DNA from: DASQEH01 sp038239485
GTDB taxonomy: Bacteria > Actinomycetota > Actinomycetes > Propionibacteriales > Nocardioidaceae
Direction: 5' to 3'
Length of the DNA: 64,000 bases
Assembly (NCBI GenBank): GCA_038239485.1
Contig: JBBSET010000011.1
Span: 8,071-72,070, forward strand
Below are positions 25,974-35,519 of the stretch, piece by piece. The position numbers and the translations under genes are program-made. Below the pieces are notes generated by a model. The model did no database searches. It was not told the origin of the DNA and worked only from the letters and a program-made list of their open reading frames with translations. How positions within the stretch are numbered: position 1 is the first letter of the stretch; each line of letters opens with the position of its first letter.

Positions 25974-26240
25974 TCAGCGAGGCCGGTCCACGTCAACGAA
26001 GTCGATGTGGATGTTGCGCTGGCCGCTGAGTGCCTGAAGCACCGTCCGCAACGCAGTCGCTGTCCGTCCGGCGCGCCCGATCACCCGGCCCAGGTCGTCG
26101 GGGTTGACGCGTACCTCCAACGTCTCCCCACGACCGGCGAAGCGAGGGTTGCGGCCGCGCTGAGCGCGCGTGCGGACACTCACGTCGTCGGGGAAGCTGA
26201 CGATGCCCCGGACGAGATGGTCGAGCACCTCGGTAAGCAC
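25974..26240 (-). CDS. khpA: KH-domain RNA-binding protein (KhpA family)
   Basis: 88 residues from GTG 26240, six nt after GAGGT, two nt after rpsP ends. A single type-II KH domain with the GxxG-type loop in DDLGRVIGRAGRTATALRTV. It begins EVLDHLVRGIVSFPDDVSV as is typical. KhpA with KhpB binds many RNAs and influences cell division and envelope genes in Gram-positives. Always adjacent to rpsP in this lineage. Confidence 0.93.
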   Translation of the reverse strand: MLTEVLDHLVRGIVSFPDDVSVRTRAQRGRNPRFAGRGETLEVRVNPDDLGRVIGRAGRTATALRTVLQALSGQRNIHIDFVDVDRPR

Positions 26241-26242
26241 GC

Positions 26243-26848
26243 TCAGACCTCGGCCGGCTCGGTGTCTGGCGCCTCGGGAGGCATGGTGGTGGCGGGAGCT
26301 TCGTCGCTGACCGCGTCGGCTGCAGCACCTGCGTCGACCGGGGACCTCTCCGCGACAGGGGTCTCGTCCGCCACGACCGTCTCTGCGGGGGCAGCAGCCT
26401 CTGCAGGGGCAACAGCCTGTGCAGGGGCCGCAGGCTGGGTGTCGGGAGCAGTGGCGGCCTTCTTCGTCGTTGTCCTGCGCGCGGTCAAAGCTTCGGCCGA
26501 GGGGTCTCCGTGCGAGTCCTTGAGCGCCTCGTTGAACAGGTCCGCCTTGTCTCGTCGGGGTTCGGCCACCTTCATGGGTGGCGGGGCGTCCTCGCCCCTG
26601 AACTTCTGCCAGTCGCCGGTGACCTTGAGGATGGCGGTCACCGGCTCGCTTGGCTGAGCGCCCACGCCGAGCCAGTACTGGGCACGGTCGGAGTCGACCT
26701 CGATGAAGCTCGGGTCCTCCTTCGGGTGGTACTTGCCGATCTCTTCGATCACGCGTCCATCACGCTTGGTACGGGCGTCGGCGACGACGATGCGGTAGTA
26801 CGGTGCACGGATCTTGCCCATGCGCTTGAGCCTGATCTTGACGGCCAC
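26243..26848 (-). CDS. rpsP: 30S ribosomal protein S16 with acidic Ala/Pro-rich extension
   Basis: 201 residues from GTG 26848, 11 nt after AAGGAG. The first 85 or so are standard S16 (VAVKIRLKRMGKIRAPYYRI, GKYHPKEDP, RAQYWLGVGAQPSEPV). The rest is a low-complexity tail rich in Ala, Pro, Glu and Thr, about as long as the core. Short tails are known in actinobacterial S16; this is at the long end and resembles in composition the tail of S2 here. Leads the rpsP-khpA operon. Confidence 0.94.
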   Translation of the reverse strand: MAVKIRLKRMGKIRAPYYRIVVADARTKRDGRVIEEIGKYHPKEDPSFIEVDSDRAQYWLGVGAQPSEPVTAILKVTGDWQKFRGEDAPPPMKVAEPRRDKADLFNEALKDSHGDPSAEALTARRTTTKKAATAPDTQPAAPAQAVAPAEAAAPAETVVADETPVAERSPVDAGAAADAVSDEAPATTMPPEAPDTEPAEV

Positions 26849-27201
26849 GGGTGTGGTGTCTCCTTGATGTCTGATGGGGTGGCGAGCGTGGTACCGAGGT
26901 GGGTTCACGGTGACGTCGCGGGGGATTCGCATCAGCCGGGTGAGAGGGCCCGGCACGATCCGAAGTCGCGTACCAGTATGCCAGACCACCCCCACGTGGC
27001 CTATTTGAGCAGGACCCGACGAGCCGCCTGCCGGACGACGTCGAGCGGCCAGACAGCGTTCTTGTCAGGCGAAGCAGGATTGAACCTGCCTGGGTTGGGG
27101 ACTAAGCATGTAACAGAGGGCGCAACGCGGCGCCCTTTCCTGGGCTCCGGCCCAGGACGCAGCGGCGTCGACAGCCAGGTCGGCGTCAGAAGGGCGGGAC
27201 C
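26849..27201. other. 353-bp region between divergent rpsP and fdhA
   Basis: Contains the rpsP ribosome-binding site at the left and three hairpins just before fdhA at the right (27074-27156). The middle part (26900-27060) shows no open frame or RNA gene that I recognise. No firm -35/-10 pair was found. Confidence 0.5.
27074..27156 (+). promoter_or_regulatory. Three successive hairpins in the fdhA leader
   Basis: Stem 1: GCAGG-ATTGAA-CCTGC (27074-27089). Stem 2: AGGGCGC-AACGCG-GCGCCCT (27117-27136), followed by TT and so terminator-like. Stem 3: CCTGGGC-TCCG-GCCCAGG (27139-27156), 7 bp closed by a UNCG-type tetraloop. They end 45 nt before the fdhA start. They could be an attenuator or leader RNA, or a terminator of a transcript entering from the left. 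No known riboswitch class is recognised. Confidence 0.4.
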
Positions 27202-28431
27202 ATGGCAGACAACAAAGCGGTCGCCTACATGGGGACGGGCAAGGTTGAAGTCCAATCGATCGACTACCCGACATTCGAGCTGAAGGACGGTCCGGGTGTG
27301 AACCCGGACAACGTCGGTCGCCAGCTTCCCCACGCCGCGATCATCAAGACCGTCGCCACCAACATCTGTGGCAGCGACCAGCACATGGTGCGCGGACGCA
27401 CCACCGCCCCCGAGGGCCTCATCTTGGGCCACGAGATCACCGGTGAGGTCGTCGAGGTCGGACCCGGTGTCGAGTTCATCAAGGAGGGCGACCTCGTCTC
27501 CGTCCCGTTCAACATCGCCTGTGGACGCTGTCGCAACTGCAAGGAAGGCAAGACGGGCATCTGCCTCAACGTCAACCCGGACCGTCCGGGCTCGGCATAC
27601 GGGTATGTCGACATGGGTGGTTGGGTGGGTGGCCAGGCACAGTACGTGGCCGTTCCCTACGCCGACTGGAACCTGCTGAGGTTCCCCGACAAGGACCAGG
27701 CGATGGAGAAGATCCTCGACCTGACGATGCTGTCGGACATCTTCCCCACCGGTTTCCACGGCTGTGTCACTGCCGGCGTCGAGGTCGGGTCGACCGTCTA
27801 CATCGCCGGCGCCGGACCGGTCGGTCTAGCAGCGGCGGTCGGTGCACAGCTGCTCGGAGCGGCCGCGGTCATCGTGGCGGACCTCAACGAGGAACGGCTC
27901 GCCCAGGCCCGCAGCTTCGGCTGCGAGACCGTGGACGTGTCCAAGGGTGACCCGAAGGACCAGATCGAGCAGATCCTCGGCGTACCCGAGGTCGACTGCG
28001 CCGTCGACGCCGTCGGGTTCGAGGCCCGCGGCCATGGTGGCAGCTCGGGCGACGAGATGCCGGCGACCGTGCTGAACTCGATGATGGACGTCGCCCGCGC
28101 AGGTGGTGGGATAGGCATCCCCGGCCTCTATGTCACCGGCGACCCCGGCGCCGCCGACGATGCAGCCAAGCAGGGCTCGCTCTCGATCCAGATCGGTCTC
28201 GGCTGGTCGAAGTCGCACAGCTTCATGACCGGCCAGTGCCCGGTGATGAAGTACCACCGCGGCCTGATGATGGCGATCCTGCACGACCGTGTCCAGATCG
28301 CGAAGGCCGTCAACGCGACGGCCATCACCATCGACGACGCTCCTCGTGGATACCGCGAGTTCGACTCGGGCACGGCCAAGAAGTACGTGCTCGACCCGAA
28401 CGGCTACCTCGGCGCCTCCGACGCCGCCTGA
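27202..28431 (+). CDS. fdhA: Glutathione-independent formaldehyde dehydrogenase, zinc/NAD
   Basis: 409 residues, close to the Pseudomonas putida enzyme it resembles. Zinc medium-chain dehydrogenase: catalytic-zinc residues Cys56 (NICGSDQHM) and His77-Glu78 (LGHEITG); structural-zinc cysteines 107, 110, 113 and 121 (CGRCRNCKEGKTGIC). NAD fold GAGPVGLAAA. The insertion PGSAYGYVDMGGWVGGQAQY is typical of this subgroup, which holds NAD tightly and can dismutate aldehydes. It oxidises formaldehyde to formate without glutathione or mycothiol. Single-gene unit between a hairpin-rich leader and a strong terminator. Confidence 0.93.
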   Translation: MADNKAVAYMGTGKVEVQSIDYPTFELKDGPGVNPDNVGRQLPHAAIIKTVATNICGSDQHMVRGRTTAPEGLILGHEITGEVVEVGPGVEFIKEGDLVSVPFNIACGRCRNCKEGKTGICLNVNPDRPGSAYGYVDMGGWVGGQAQYVAVPYADWNLLRFPDKDQAMEKILDLTMLSDIFPTGFHGCVTAGVEVGSTVYIAGAGPVGLAAAVGAQLLGAAAVIVADLNEERLAQARSFGCETVDVSKGDPKDQIEQILGVPEVDCAVDAVGFEARGHGGSSGDEMPATVLNSMMDVARAGGGIGIPGLYVTGDPGAADDAAKQGSLSIQIGLGWSKSHSFMTGQCPVMKYHRGLMMAILHDRVQIAKAVNATAITIDDAPRGYREFDSGTAKKYVLDPNGYLGASDAA

Positions 28432-28450
28432 CGCCTGAGCCTCGCCTGAT

Positions 28451-28500
28451 AGATCCGACCGTGGTGCTGTCCTGACACCGCTACGGTCGGATCTTTCTTT
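28451..28500 (+). terminator. Rho-independent terminator of fdhA
   Basis: AGATCCGACCGT (28451-28462) pairs perfectly with ACGGTCGGATCT (28483-28494), a 12-bp stem that can extend with GGTG/CACC past a small bulge, followed by TTCTTT. It begins 20 nt after the fdhA stop and is the clearest intrinsic terminator in the window. Confidence 0.9.
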
Positions 28501-28538
28501 GTGGCCTGGCCGCTGCAGCGTCAGCCCCATGGGACGCC

Positions 28539-29639
28539 TCAGACGATGATCCGGCCCCGCAGCACGATCCGGCTCGGATGCGACAGGACGTGGAGATCAG
28601 CGACCGGGTCGGCGTCGTACATCACGAAGTCCGCCGGGTCACCCTCGTCCAGGCTGGGCCGGCCGAGCCACGACCTCGCCCGCCACGAGGCGGCGGCGAG
28701 CGCGTCGACCGGTGCCATGCCGTAGCCGGCCAGCGTGATCACCTCGTCAGCGATCAAGCCGTGGGAAAGGCTGCCACCCGCGTCGGTCCCCGCGTAGATG
28801 GGGACGCCAGCCTCGTACGCCGACCGGATCGTCTCCTCGCGGCGGGCGAAGAGGGCGCGGATGTGGGTGGCATACTTCGGGAACCGCGCCTCGCCCGCAG
28901 CCGCGTAGCTGGGGAAGTTCTCCAGCTGTTTGACGGTCGGCACGAGTGCCACCCCGCGGGTGGCCATGTCATTGATCAGGTCGGCGGACAGACCGGTGCC
29001 GTGCTCGATGCAGTCGATTCCAGCCGCCAAAAGATCCGGGAGCGCCTCCTCGCCGAAGACATGAGCCGTGACTCGCGCCCCGTGCTGATGAGCCGCGTCG
29101 ATGGCTGACTCCAGGGCGTCCCTGGGCCAGCTCGGGAGCAGGTCGCCGGCGTCGCGATCGATCCAGTCGCCGACCAGCTTGATCCAGCCGTCGCCTCGTT
29201 CTGCCTCGTCGATGACGTAGGCGGTGAGCTCGTCCGGCTCGAGCTCGTGCGCGAAGTTTCGGATGTACCGCTTCGAGCGGGCCAGATGCCGCCCAGCCCT
29301 GATCACGCGGGGCAAGTCGTCGCGGTCGTCGATCCAGCGGGTGTCGGCAGCCGACCCGGCGTCGCGGATCAGTAACGTCCCGGCGTCGCGGTCCGTCAGC
29401 GCCTGCTGCTCGCTGACCTCGTCGGGCACTGCTCCGTGCTCGTCGAGACCGATGTGGCAGTGGGCGTCCACCAGACCGGGGACGATCCACCCCTCGCCGG
29501 CAAGCTCCGCCCCGGACCGCGGCTGATAGCTGATCCGCCCGTCGACGACGTAGACATCCCTGTGCTCCCCGCCAGGGAGCACTGGTCCGGCAACGCGGAA
29601 CGGCGTACCTGTCGTGAGTCCACCACTCGACCGGGTCAC
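28539..29639 (-). CDS. Metal-dependent amidohydrolase (imidazolonepropionase/prolidase-like)
   Basis: 366 residues from GTG 29639. Amidohydrolase TIM barrel: VDAHCHIGL gives the HxH metal pair, IKLVGDW the likely bridging lysine, VTAHVFGE and CIEHGTGL the two barrel histidines, and YAGTDAGG the catalytic Asp. The small N- and C-terminal beta domain (DGRISYQP; DADPVADLHVL) flanks it. It hydrolyses a cyclic amide, dipeptide or similar compound; substrate unknown. 27 nt downstream of ffh, probably by chance of order. Cytosolic. Confidence 0.88.
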   Translation of the reverse strand: MTRSSGGLTTGTPFRVAGPVLPGGEHRDVYVVDGRISYQPRSGAELAGEGWIVPGLVDAHCHIGLDEHGAVPDEVSEQQALTDRDAGTLLIRDAGSAADTRWIDDRDDLPRVIRAGRHLARSKRYIRNFAHELEPDELTAYVIDEAERGDGWIKLVGDWIDRDAGDLLPSWPRDALESAIDAAHQHGARVTAHVFGEEALPDLLAAGIDCIEHGTGLSADLINDMATRGVALVPTVKQLENFPSYAAAGEARFPKYATHIRALFARREETIRSAYEAGVPIYAGTDAGGSLSHGLIADEVITLAGYGMAPVDALAAASWRARSWLGRPSLDEGDPADFVMYDADPVADLHVLSHPSRIVLRGRIIV

Positions 29640-29666
29640 CCGCGCGAGGCTACCGGACGGGGCTCG

Positions 29667-31235
<1,569 letters not shown>

Positions 31236-31429
31236 GGGTGGGCTGGTCCTTGGAATCAGGCGACGATGTCGAGGGTCTGGGACATGGGTTTCGTCGCACA
31301 GACTACCCGCGCCCGCGCCGTCGCTCCCAATCATCGCTACCGGGGATGCGGTCGGGACCCCCCTCGTGGCCGACGCAGGTTGCCTCGTCTGCGACAGGGA
31401 ACGCTTGTGTCCGAGCGGGCGTGAGAGGA

Positions 31430-31441
31430 GTATCCGGATAC
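31430..31441. promoter_or_regulatory. 12-bp palindrome upstream of the glyoxalase gene
   Basis: GTATCCGGATAC is a perfect palindrome 24 nt before the ATG, overlapping at its end with CGTACG. Possible operator or a chance palindrome; no regulator gene is adjacent. Confidence 0.3.
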
Positions 31442-31465
31442 GTACGCAACACGTGGGAGGTCGAC

Positions 31466-31852
31466 ATGTTGACGGAGCCGGTAATCACCACCATTCTGCA
31501 GGTCCGAGACGGTTCCGCGGCCGTGCAGTTCTACCGTGACAGTCTCGGATTGGATCATCGGGGGCGCAACAGTGAGGGTCAGGAGATGTTCGCTCTCGCG
31601 GGCGGTTCGGGCCTGGCGTTGATGCCATCGCCGGATGCCGCACCGACAGGCCGCACGGAACTGTCGTTCGAGGTACCCGACATCGTCGCGGAGATCCGCA
31701 ACCTGCAGGACCATGGGGTGACATTCGCCGACTACGATCTGCCCGGCTTGAAGACGGTGGAGCACGTGTGTGTGCTGGGCTCGGAGAAGGCAGCCTGGTT
31801 CGAGGACCCCGACGGCAACGTCCTCTGCCTGCACGAACCCCTGGCTGAATGA
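31466..31852 (+). CDS. Glyoxalase/bleomycin-resistance (VOC) family protein
   Basis: 128 residues from ATG 31466, five nt after GGGAGG. One VOC unit pair: ITTILQVRDGSAAVQFYRDS in the first half and VEHVCVLGSEKAAWFEDPDG in the second, ending NVLCLHEP. The C-terminal Glu/His metal region is recognisable, but the first metal residue is Thr/Thr rather than His, so a metal-dependent enzyme is doubtful. Function unknown; could be an antibiotic-binding protein or an isomerase. It stands alone on the plus strand inside a minus-strand block, facing the truncated glnD. Confidence 0.8.
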   Translation: MLTEPVITTILQVRDGSAAVQFYRDSLGLDHRGRNSEGQEMFALAGGSGLALMPSPDAAPTGRTELSFEVPDIVAEIRNLQDHGVTFADYDLPGLKTVEHVCVLGSEKAAWFEDPDGNVLCLHEPLAE

Positions 31853-31930
31853 CACCCTGAGAGGATCGGCGCTGTGCCTCGGACGAGCGAGCGCGCCAGG
31901 GCCGCCCGATACACGGACTTTCATCGTCAG

Positions 31931-33658
31931 CTAGTGGTGACGTCCCACGCGTGGGACCGGTGGCGAGATCGACGCGGATCGGCCCGCCCCATTGGTACTG
32001 GGCGTCGATGTGGCGTTCATGTGCTGGTGCCGTCGGACCCGCTCGACCAGCGTGTCGAGCAGCTGCTTGCGCCAGGGGGACCAAGCCTTCGGACCGGTGG
32101 CCAGGGCGTCAGCCTCGGTCAACACGGCCAGCAGCTCGAGGGTCGACACGTCCCCTACCTGGCGAGACACCGTCTCGACCGTCGCGGGGTCGTCGAGGTC
32201 GCGGGTCGTCGCGGCGTCGATCAACGTCAGATGGTGGCGTACCAGCCTCGACACGATCGCGACGTCTCGGGCGAGGAAGCCGATCCGGCTGGCAACCTCC
32301 CAGGCGATCAGTTCGCCGATCTCGCTGTGGTCGCCGTCGTCACCCTTGCCGATGTCGTGCAGCAGAGCGGCAACGACCAGCAGGTCGGGCCGGTCGACCC
32401 GAGTGGCCAGTGGCGAGGCCTCCACACAGGTCTGGACCAAGTGCCGGTCGACGGTGAACCGGTGCACAGGCGACTGCGGCGCCAAGTGCCTGACGCGCTT
32501 CCACTCCGGGATCATCGCCTCGACGACGCCATACTGGTCCAGGCTCTCCCACACGTCGACGAGCGGTGGGCCGGACCCGAGCAGCCGGGTGAAGAGGGCC
32601 CGGCCCTCGGCCGGCCACGGCACGGGCATGGTCACCAGCTCACGGCTCAACCGGGCAGCGGCTGAGTCGGTGAGCACCAGGTCCCGAGACGCGGCGGCCT
32701 CGGCCGCACGCAGCCCCAGTAGGGGGTCGAGGCGTGGCTGTGCGCGCTCGGTCAGAACGACCTCGCCCCGGTAGGCCCCGACGCCTGGAGCGACCATGTC
32801 GAGCACCGGACGACGGGGACCGACCGAGCGAGCCGGGGTCAGCATCCAGTCGACATTGCGCAGCGACACAGAGGCAAGGTGGGCGATCGCGCGTCCCGTG
32901 GTGATCAGGGACGACCGCAGCGCATCGGCGCCGGGCAGTCCGCAGCGCAGCGCCACCTCGGCCGCGTAGTCGGCCACCAGCCGGTCAGTGCGACGCCCTG
33001 TCGTCTCCTGCAGGGCGTCGCGCACCTCCAGCAGCTGGTTGCTCAGCCGCTCGAGCTCGGCTGCGGGGACGTCGATCAGCCAGCTCGCCAGCATGGCGCG
33101 GAGCAGCGCGACGTCCCGCATCCCTCCGTGCGCGTCCTTGAGGTCCGGAGTGGTCGAGTGGGAGAGGTCGCCGACCCGCTCCCACCGGGCCCGGGTGTGC
33201 TCGGCAAGCAGCGGCAGCCGGCGCTTGGCGGCCCGCCGCCAGTCCGCGAGGATCGTGCTGCGGGTGGCCATCGTCAGCGCCGGGTCACCGGACACGTGCC
33301 GGATGTTCAGCAGGCCGAGCGCGACCCGCAGATCGTCGGAGGCTGCTGCTCGCAGCTCGCTCTCGGTCCGCACGGAATGGTCCAGCGCGACGTTGGCGTC
33401 CCACAAGGGATACCACAGCTTCCCCGCCAGCCCGCCCAGCAACGACTCGTCGTAACGGTCGCTCGCCAGCAGGACGACATCGAGGTCGCTTTGAGGCGAC
33501 AGCTCACCGCGGCCGTAGCCACCGACCGCGACGACGGCTGCGCCCGTAGCGGGAAGCTCCAGACTGGCGACAGCCTGGTCCCATAACGAGCGCAGCCGAA
33601 CGTCAGCTGCCTCGGCGCGAGAGCGTCGTTGCTCAGACCGCGTCGGTGTCTTTGTCAC
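31931..33658 (-). CDS. glnD: PII uridylyl/adenylyltransferase GlnD lacking the ACT domains
   Basis: 575 residues from GTG 33658, nine nt after GAGGA and overlapping glnB by 26 bp. The family is usually 750-900 residues. Present: nucleotidyltransferase GGYGRGELSPQSDLD (46-60), the central helical linker, and the HD hydrolase domain (ALLHDIGKGDDGDHSE, HD at 433-434) up to WRKQLLDTLVERV. The two C-terminal glutamine-binding ACT domains are missing; the last 30 residues are low-complexity (STPSTNGAGRSASIS). No ACT remnant is seen in other frames downstream. It could still modify PII but probably not sense glutamine. Confidence 0.9.
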   Translation of the reverse strand: MTKTPTRSEQRRSRAEAADVRLRSLWDQAVASLELPATGAAVVAVGGYGRGELSPQSDLDVVLLASDRYDESLLGGLAGKLWYPLWDANVALDHSVRTESELRAAASDDLRVALGLLNIRHVSGDPALTMATRSTILADWRRAAKRRLPLLAEHTRARWERVGDLSHSTTPDLKDAHGGMRDVALLRAMLASWLIDVPAAELERLSNQLLEVRDALQETTGRRTDRLVADYAAEVALRCGLPGADALRSSLITTGRAIAHLASVSLRNVDWMLTPARSVGPRRPVLDMVAPGVGAYRGEVVLTERAQPRLDPLLGLRAAEAAASRDLVLTDSAAARLSRELVTMPVPWPAEGRALFTRLLGSGPPLVDVWESLDQYGVVEAMIPEWKRVRHLAPQSPVHRFTVDRHLVQTCVEASPLATRVDRPDLLVVAALLHDIGKGDDGDHSEIGELIAWEVASRIGFLARDVAIVSRLVRHHLTLIDAATTRDLDDPATVETVSRQVGDVSTLELLAVLTEADALATGPKAWSPWRKQLLDTLVERVRRHQHMNATSTPSTNGAGRSASISPPVPRVGRHH

Positions 33659-33971
33659 CAGTGCGGATCCTCAGGACGGACTCGATCGGACTGACCCACA
33701 CTTTTCCGTCGCCGATGCGGCCGGTGTGGGCACTCTTGGTGATGACACCGACGATGTCGGCGACCTCATCGTCTTGAATCACGATCTCCAGCCGGACCTT
33801 GGGGATGAGCGAGATGTCGTACTCCGCCCCGCGGTAGACCTCGGTGTGGCCCTTCTGTCGGCCGTACCCACTCGCCTCGGTGACCGGCATGCCGGTCACC
33901 CCGAAGGTCTCGAGCGCGGCCCTCACATCTTCGAGCTTGTGCGGCTTGATGACCGCCGTCACGAGTTTCAT
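33633..33971 (-). CDS. glnB: Nitrogen regulatory protein PII
   Basis: 112 residues. Signal protein binding ATP/ADP and 2-oxoglutarate. T-loop with modifiable Tyr51 (VYRGAEYDI), B-loop ITKSAHTGRIGDGKV, and start MKLVTAVIKPHKLEDV all fit. Overlaps amtB by ATGA and glnD by 26 bp. Position after amtB suggests it gates AmtB (GlnK role). In related actinobacteria modification is adenylylation by GlnD; here the modifier may be unresponsive to glutamine. Confidence 0.96.
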   Translation of the reverse strand: MKLVTAVIKPHKLEDVRAALETFGVTGMPVTEASGYGRQKGHTEVYRGAEYDISLIPKVRLEIVIQDDEVADIVGVITKSAHTGRIGDGKVWVSPIESVLRIRTGDKDTDAV

Positions 33972-35311
33972 GCGTCCACACTCTCCATATCGCTGGTGTC
34001 GGTAGCAGCCGCGGTGGAGGTGCGAGTACCACCGAAGCCCTGGTGCAGTTCGTAGCCGGTCTCCGCGTGCTCGGTCTGGTCGATACCGGTGAGCTCGTCC
34101 TCCTCACTGATGCGGAAGCCCATGGTCATGTCGATGAGCTTGCCGATAATGAACGCGACGACGAACGAGAAGGTACCAACGACCAGAACTGCCGTCGTCT
34201 GCTTGCCCAGCAGCTGCAGGCCGACCTGACCCCCGCCGTACAACAGGCCGGTGGCTCCGGCGGCACTCGAGGGCGCTGCGAGGAAGCCGATCGCGACGGA
34301 GCCGAAGGCACCACCGACGAGGTGGACACCGACGACGTCGAGCGAGTCGTCGAAGCCGAACTTGTACTTGAGCCCGACGGTGTAGGCACAGATGGCACCG
34401 GCGATCAGGCCGAGGAAGATGGCGCCCATCGGCGTGACTGCCGAACACGAGGGGGTGATCGCGACCAGGCCTGTGACAGCGCCCGAAGCAGCGCCCAGCG
34501 TGGTGGCGTGCCCGTCTCGGAACTTCTCCACGATGAGCCAGCCGAGCATGGCGGTGGCGGTGGCAACCTGGGTGTTCATGAAGGCCATCGCGGCGAGACC
34601 GTTGGCCCCGAGCGCGGAACCCGCGTTGAACCCGAACCAGCCGAACCACAGGAGTGCGGCGCCCAGCATGACGAAGGGCACGTTGTGGGGACGCATCGGG
34701 TCACGCGGCCAGCCGATGCGCTTGCCGAGGACGATCGCGAGAGCCAGACCGGCAGCACCGGCATCCACGTGCACGGCGGTTCCACCAGCGAAGTCGATCA
34801 CGCCCCAGTGGGCGAGGAAGCCGGCGCCATTCCCGTTGGCGTCACCGAAGCCGAACACCCAGTGCGCGACCGGGAAGTAGCAGATCGCGACCCAGAGGGC
34901 GACGAAGACGGCCCAGGCGGAGAACTTGACCCGGTCGGCGATAGCACCGCTGATCAGCGCCGGGGTGATGACGGCGAACATCAGCTGGAAGGCAGCGAAC
35001 ACCAGCAGCGGGATCGGGTAGTCACCGCCGTTGATGGCACCGAGGTTGAGGGTGTTGGAGAGTCCGAGCTGGCTGAAGTCTCCGATGATCCAGCTCGCAT
35101 GGCTGGAGGTGCCGAAGCTGAGGGAGAACCCGTAGAGGACCCACAGAGGAGTGACGATGCCGATGGTCAAGATGCTCATCATGAGCATGTTGAGCACGGA
35201 CTTGGAGCGGACCATACCGCCGTAGAAGAACGCGAGGCCGGGCGTCATGAGCAGCACGAGGGCCGAGCTGCAGAGCACCCAGGCTGTATCGCCGGTGTCG
35301 AGATGAGGCAT
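33968..35311 (-). CDS. amtB: Ammonium transporter AmtB
   Basis: 447 residues from ATG 35311, seven nt after AAGGA. Eleven membrane helices. Signature regions: GLAFFYGGMVRSK, AHWVFGFGDANGNG, the DFAGGTAVHVDAG loop, and MLGAALLWFGWFGFNAGSA, with the pore histidines in VHVDAG and VVGVHLVGG. It takes up ammonium and is blocked by PII. First gene of amtB-glnB-glnD. A possible GlnR site lies 115-150 nt upstream. Confidence 0.96.
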   Translation of the reverse strand: MPHLDTGDTAWVLCSSALVLLMTPGLAFFYGGMVRSKSVLNMLMMSILTIGIVTPLWVLYGFSLSFGTSSHASWIIGDFSQLGLSNTLNLGAINGGDYPIPLLVFAAFQLMFAVITPALISGAIADRVKFSAWAVFVALWVAICYFPVAHWVFGFGDANGNGAGFLAHWGVIDFAGGTAVHVDAGAAGLALAIVLGKRIGWPRDPMRPHNVPFVMLGAALLWFGWFGFNAGSALGANGLAAMAFMNTQVATATAMLGWLIVEKFRDGHATTLGAASGAVTGLVAITPSCSAVTPMGAIFLGLIAGAICAYTVGLKYKFGFDDSLDVVGVHLVGGAFGSVAIGFLAAPSSAAGATGLLYGGGQVGLQLLGKQTTAVLVVGTFSFVVAFIIGKLIDMTMGFRISEEDELTGIDQTEHAETGYELHQGFGGTRTSTAAATDTSDMESVDA

Positions 35312-35425
35312 CTGTGGATCCTTGTCTTGCGATGGGGGCAAGGAAGTACCGAGGACCGCTTCGTTGCGGCGTTTCGAGACTGCTGCCGCGACGTTTCGGC
35401 CAGGGGTGCCCTACGTTGCGCGCTT

Positions 35426-35462
35426 GTGACACTTACGAACGATGTGTTACAGCGCCGTGAAC
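35426..35462. promoter_or_regulatory. Possible GlnR-type operator between amtB and the DUF2236 gene
   Basis: GTGAC-N6-GAACG-N4-GTTAC-N6-GTGAAC resembles the a/b half-sites of actinobacterial GlnR boxes (GTnAC-N6-GAAAC twice), although the half-sites and the middle spacing deviate. Location upstream of amtB-glnB-glnD is where such a box is known in relatives. Confidence 0.35.
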
Positions 35463-35519
35463 GAGTACGACCGCGGTGCCGGCGCTGCAACGCCTGTAGG
35501 CAGGCCACATACTGGGTGT

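Noticed and set aside
27074..27089. tRNA T-arm-like sequence on the minus strand
   Set aside because: The 5-bp stem closes a 6-nt loop rather than seven, and no D-arm, anticodon arm or acceptor stem is found. Treated as one of three plain hairpins.
27100..27112. A 13-base match to the GACTAAGCATGTA stretch familiar from proteobacterial tmRNA
   Set aside because: No acceptor stem, tag reading frame or CCA end surrounds it, and actinobacterial tmRNAs as I recall them do not carry this stretch. Probably chance; an Infernal search with the tmRNA model would settle it.
31485..32084. Minus-strand frame across the end of glnD, checked for displaced ACT domains
   Set aside because: The translation is Arg/Pro-rich shadow of the glyoxalase gene and glnD; no ACT-like pattern.
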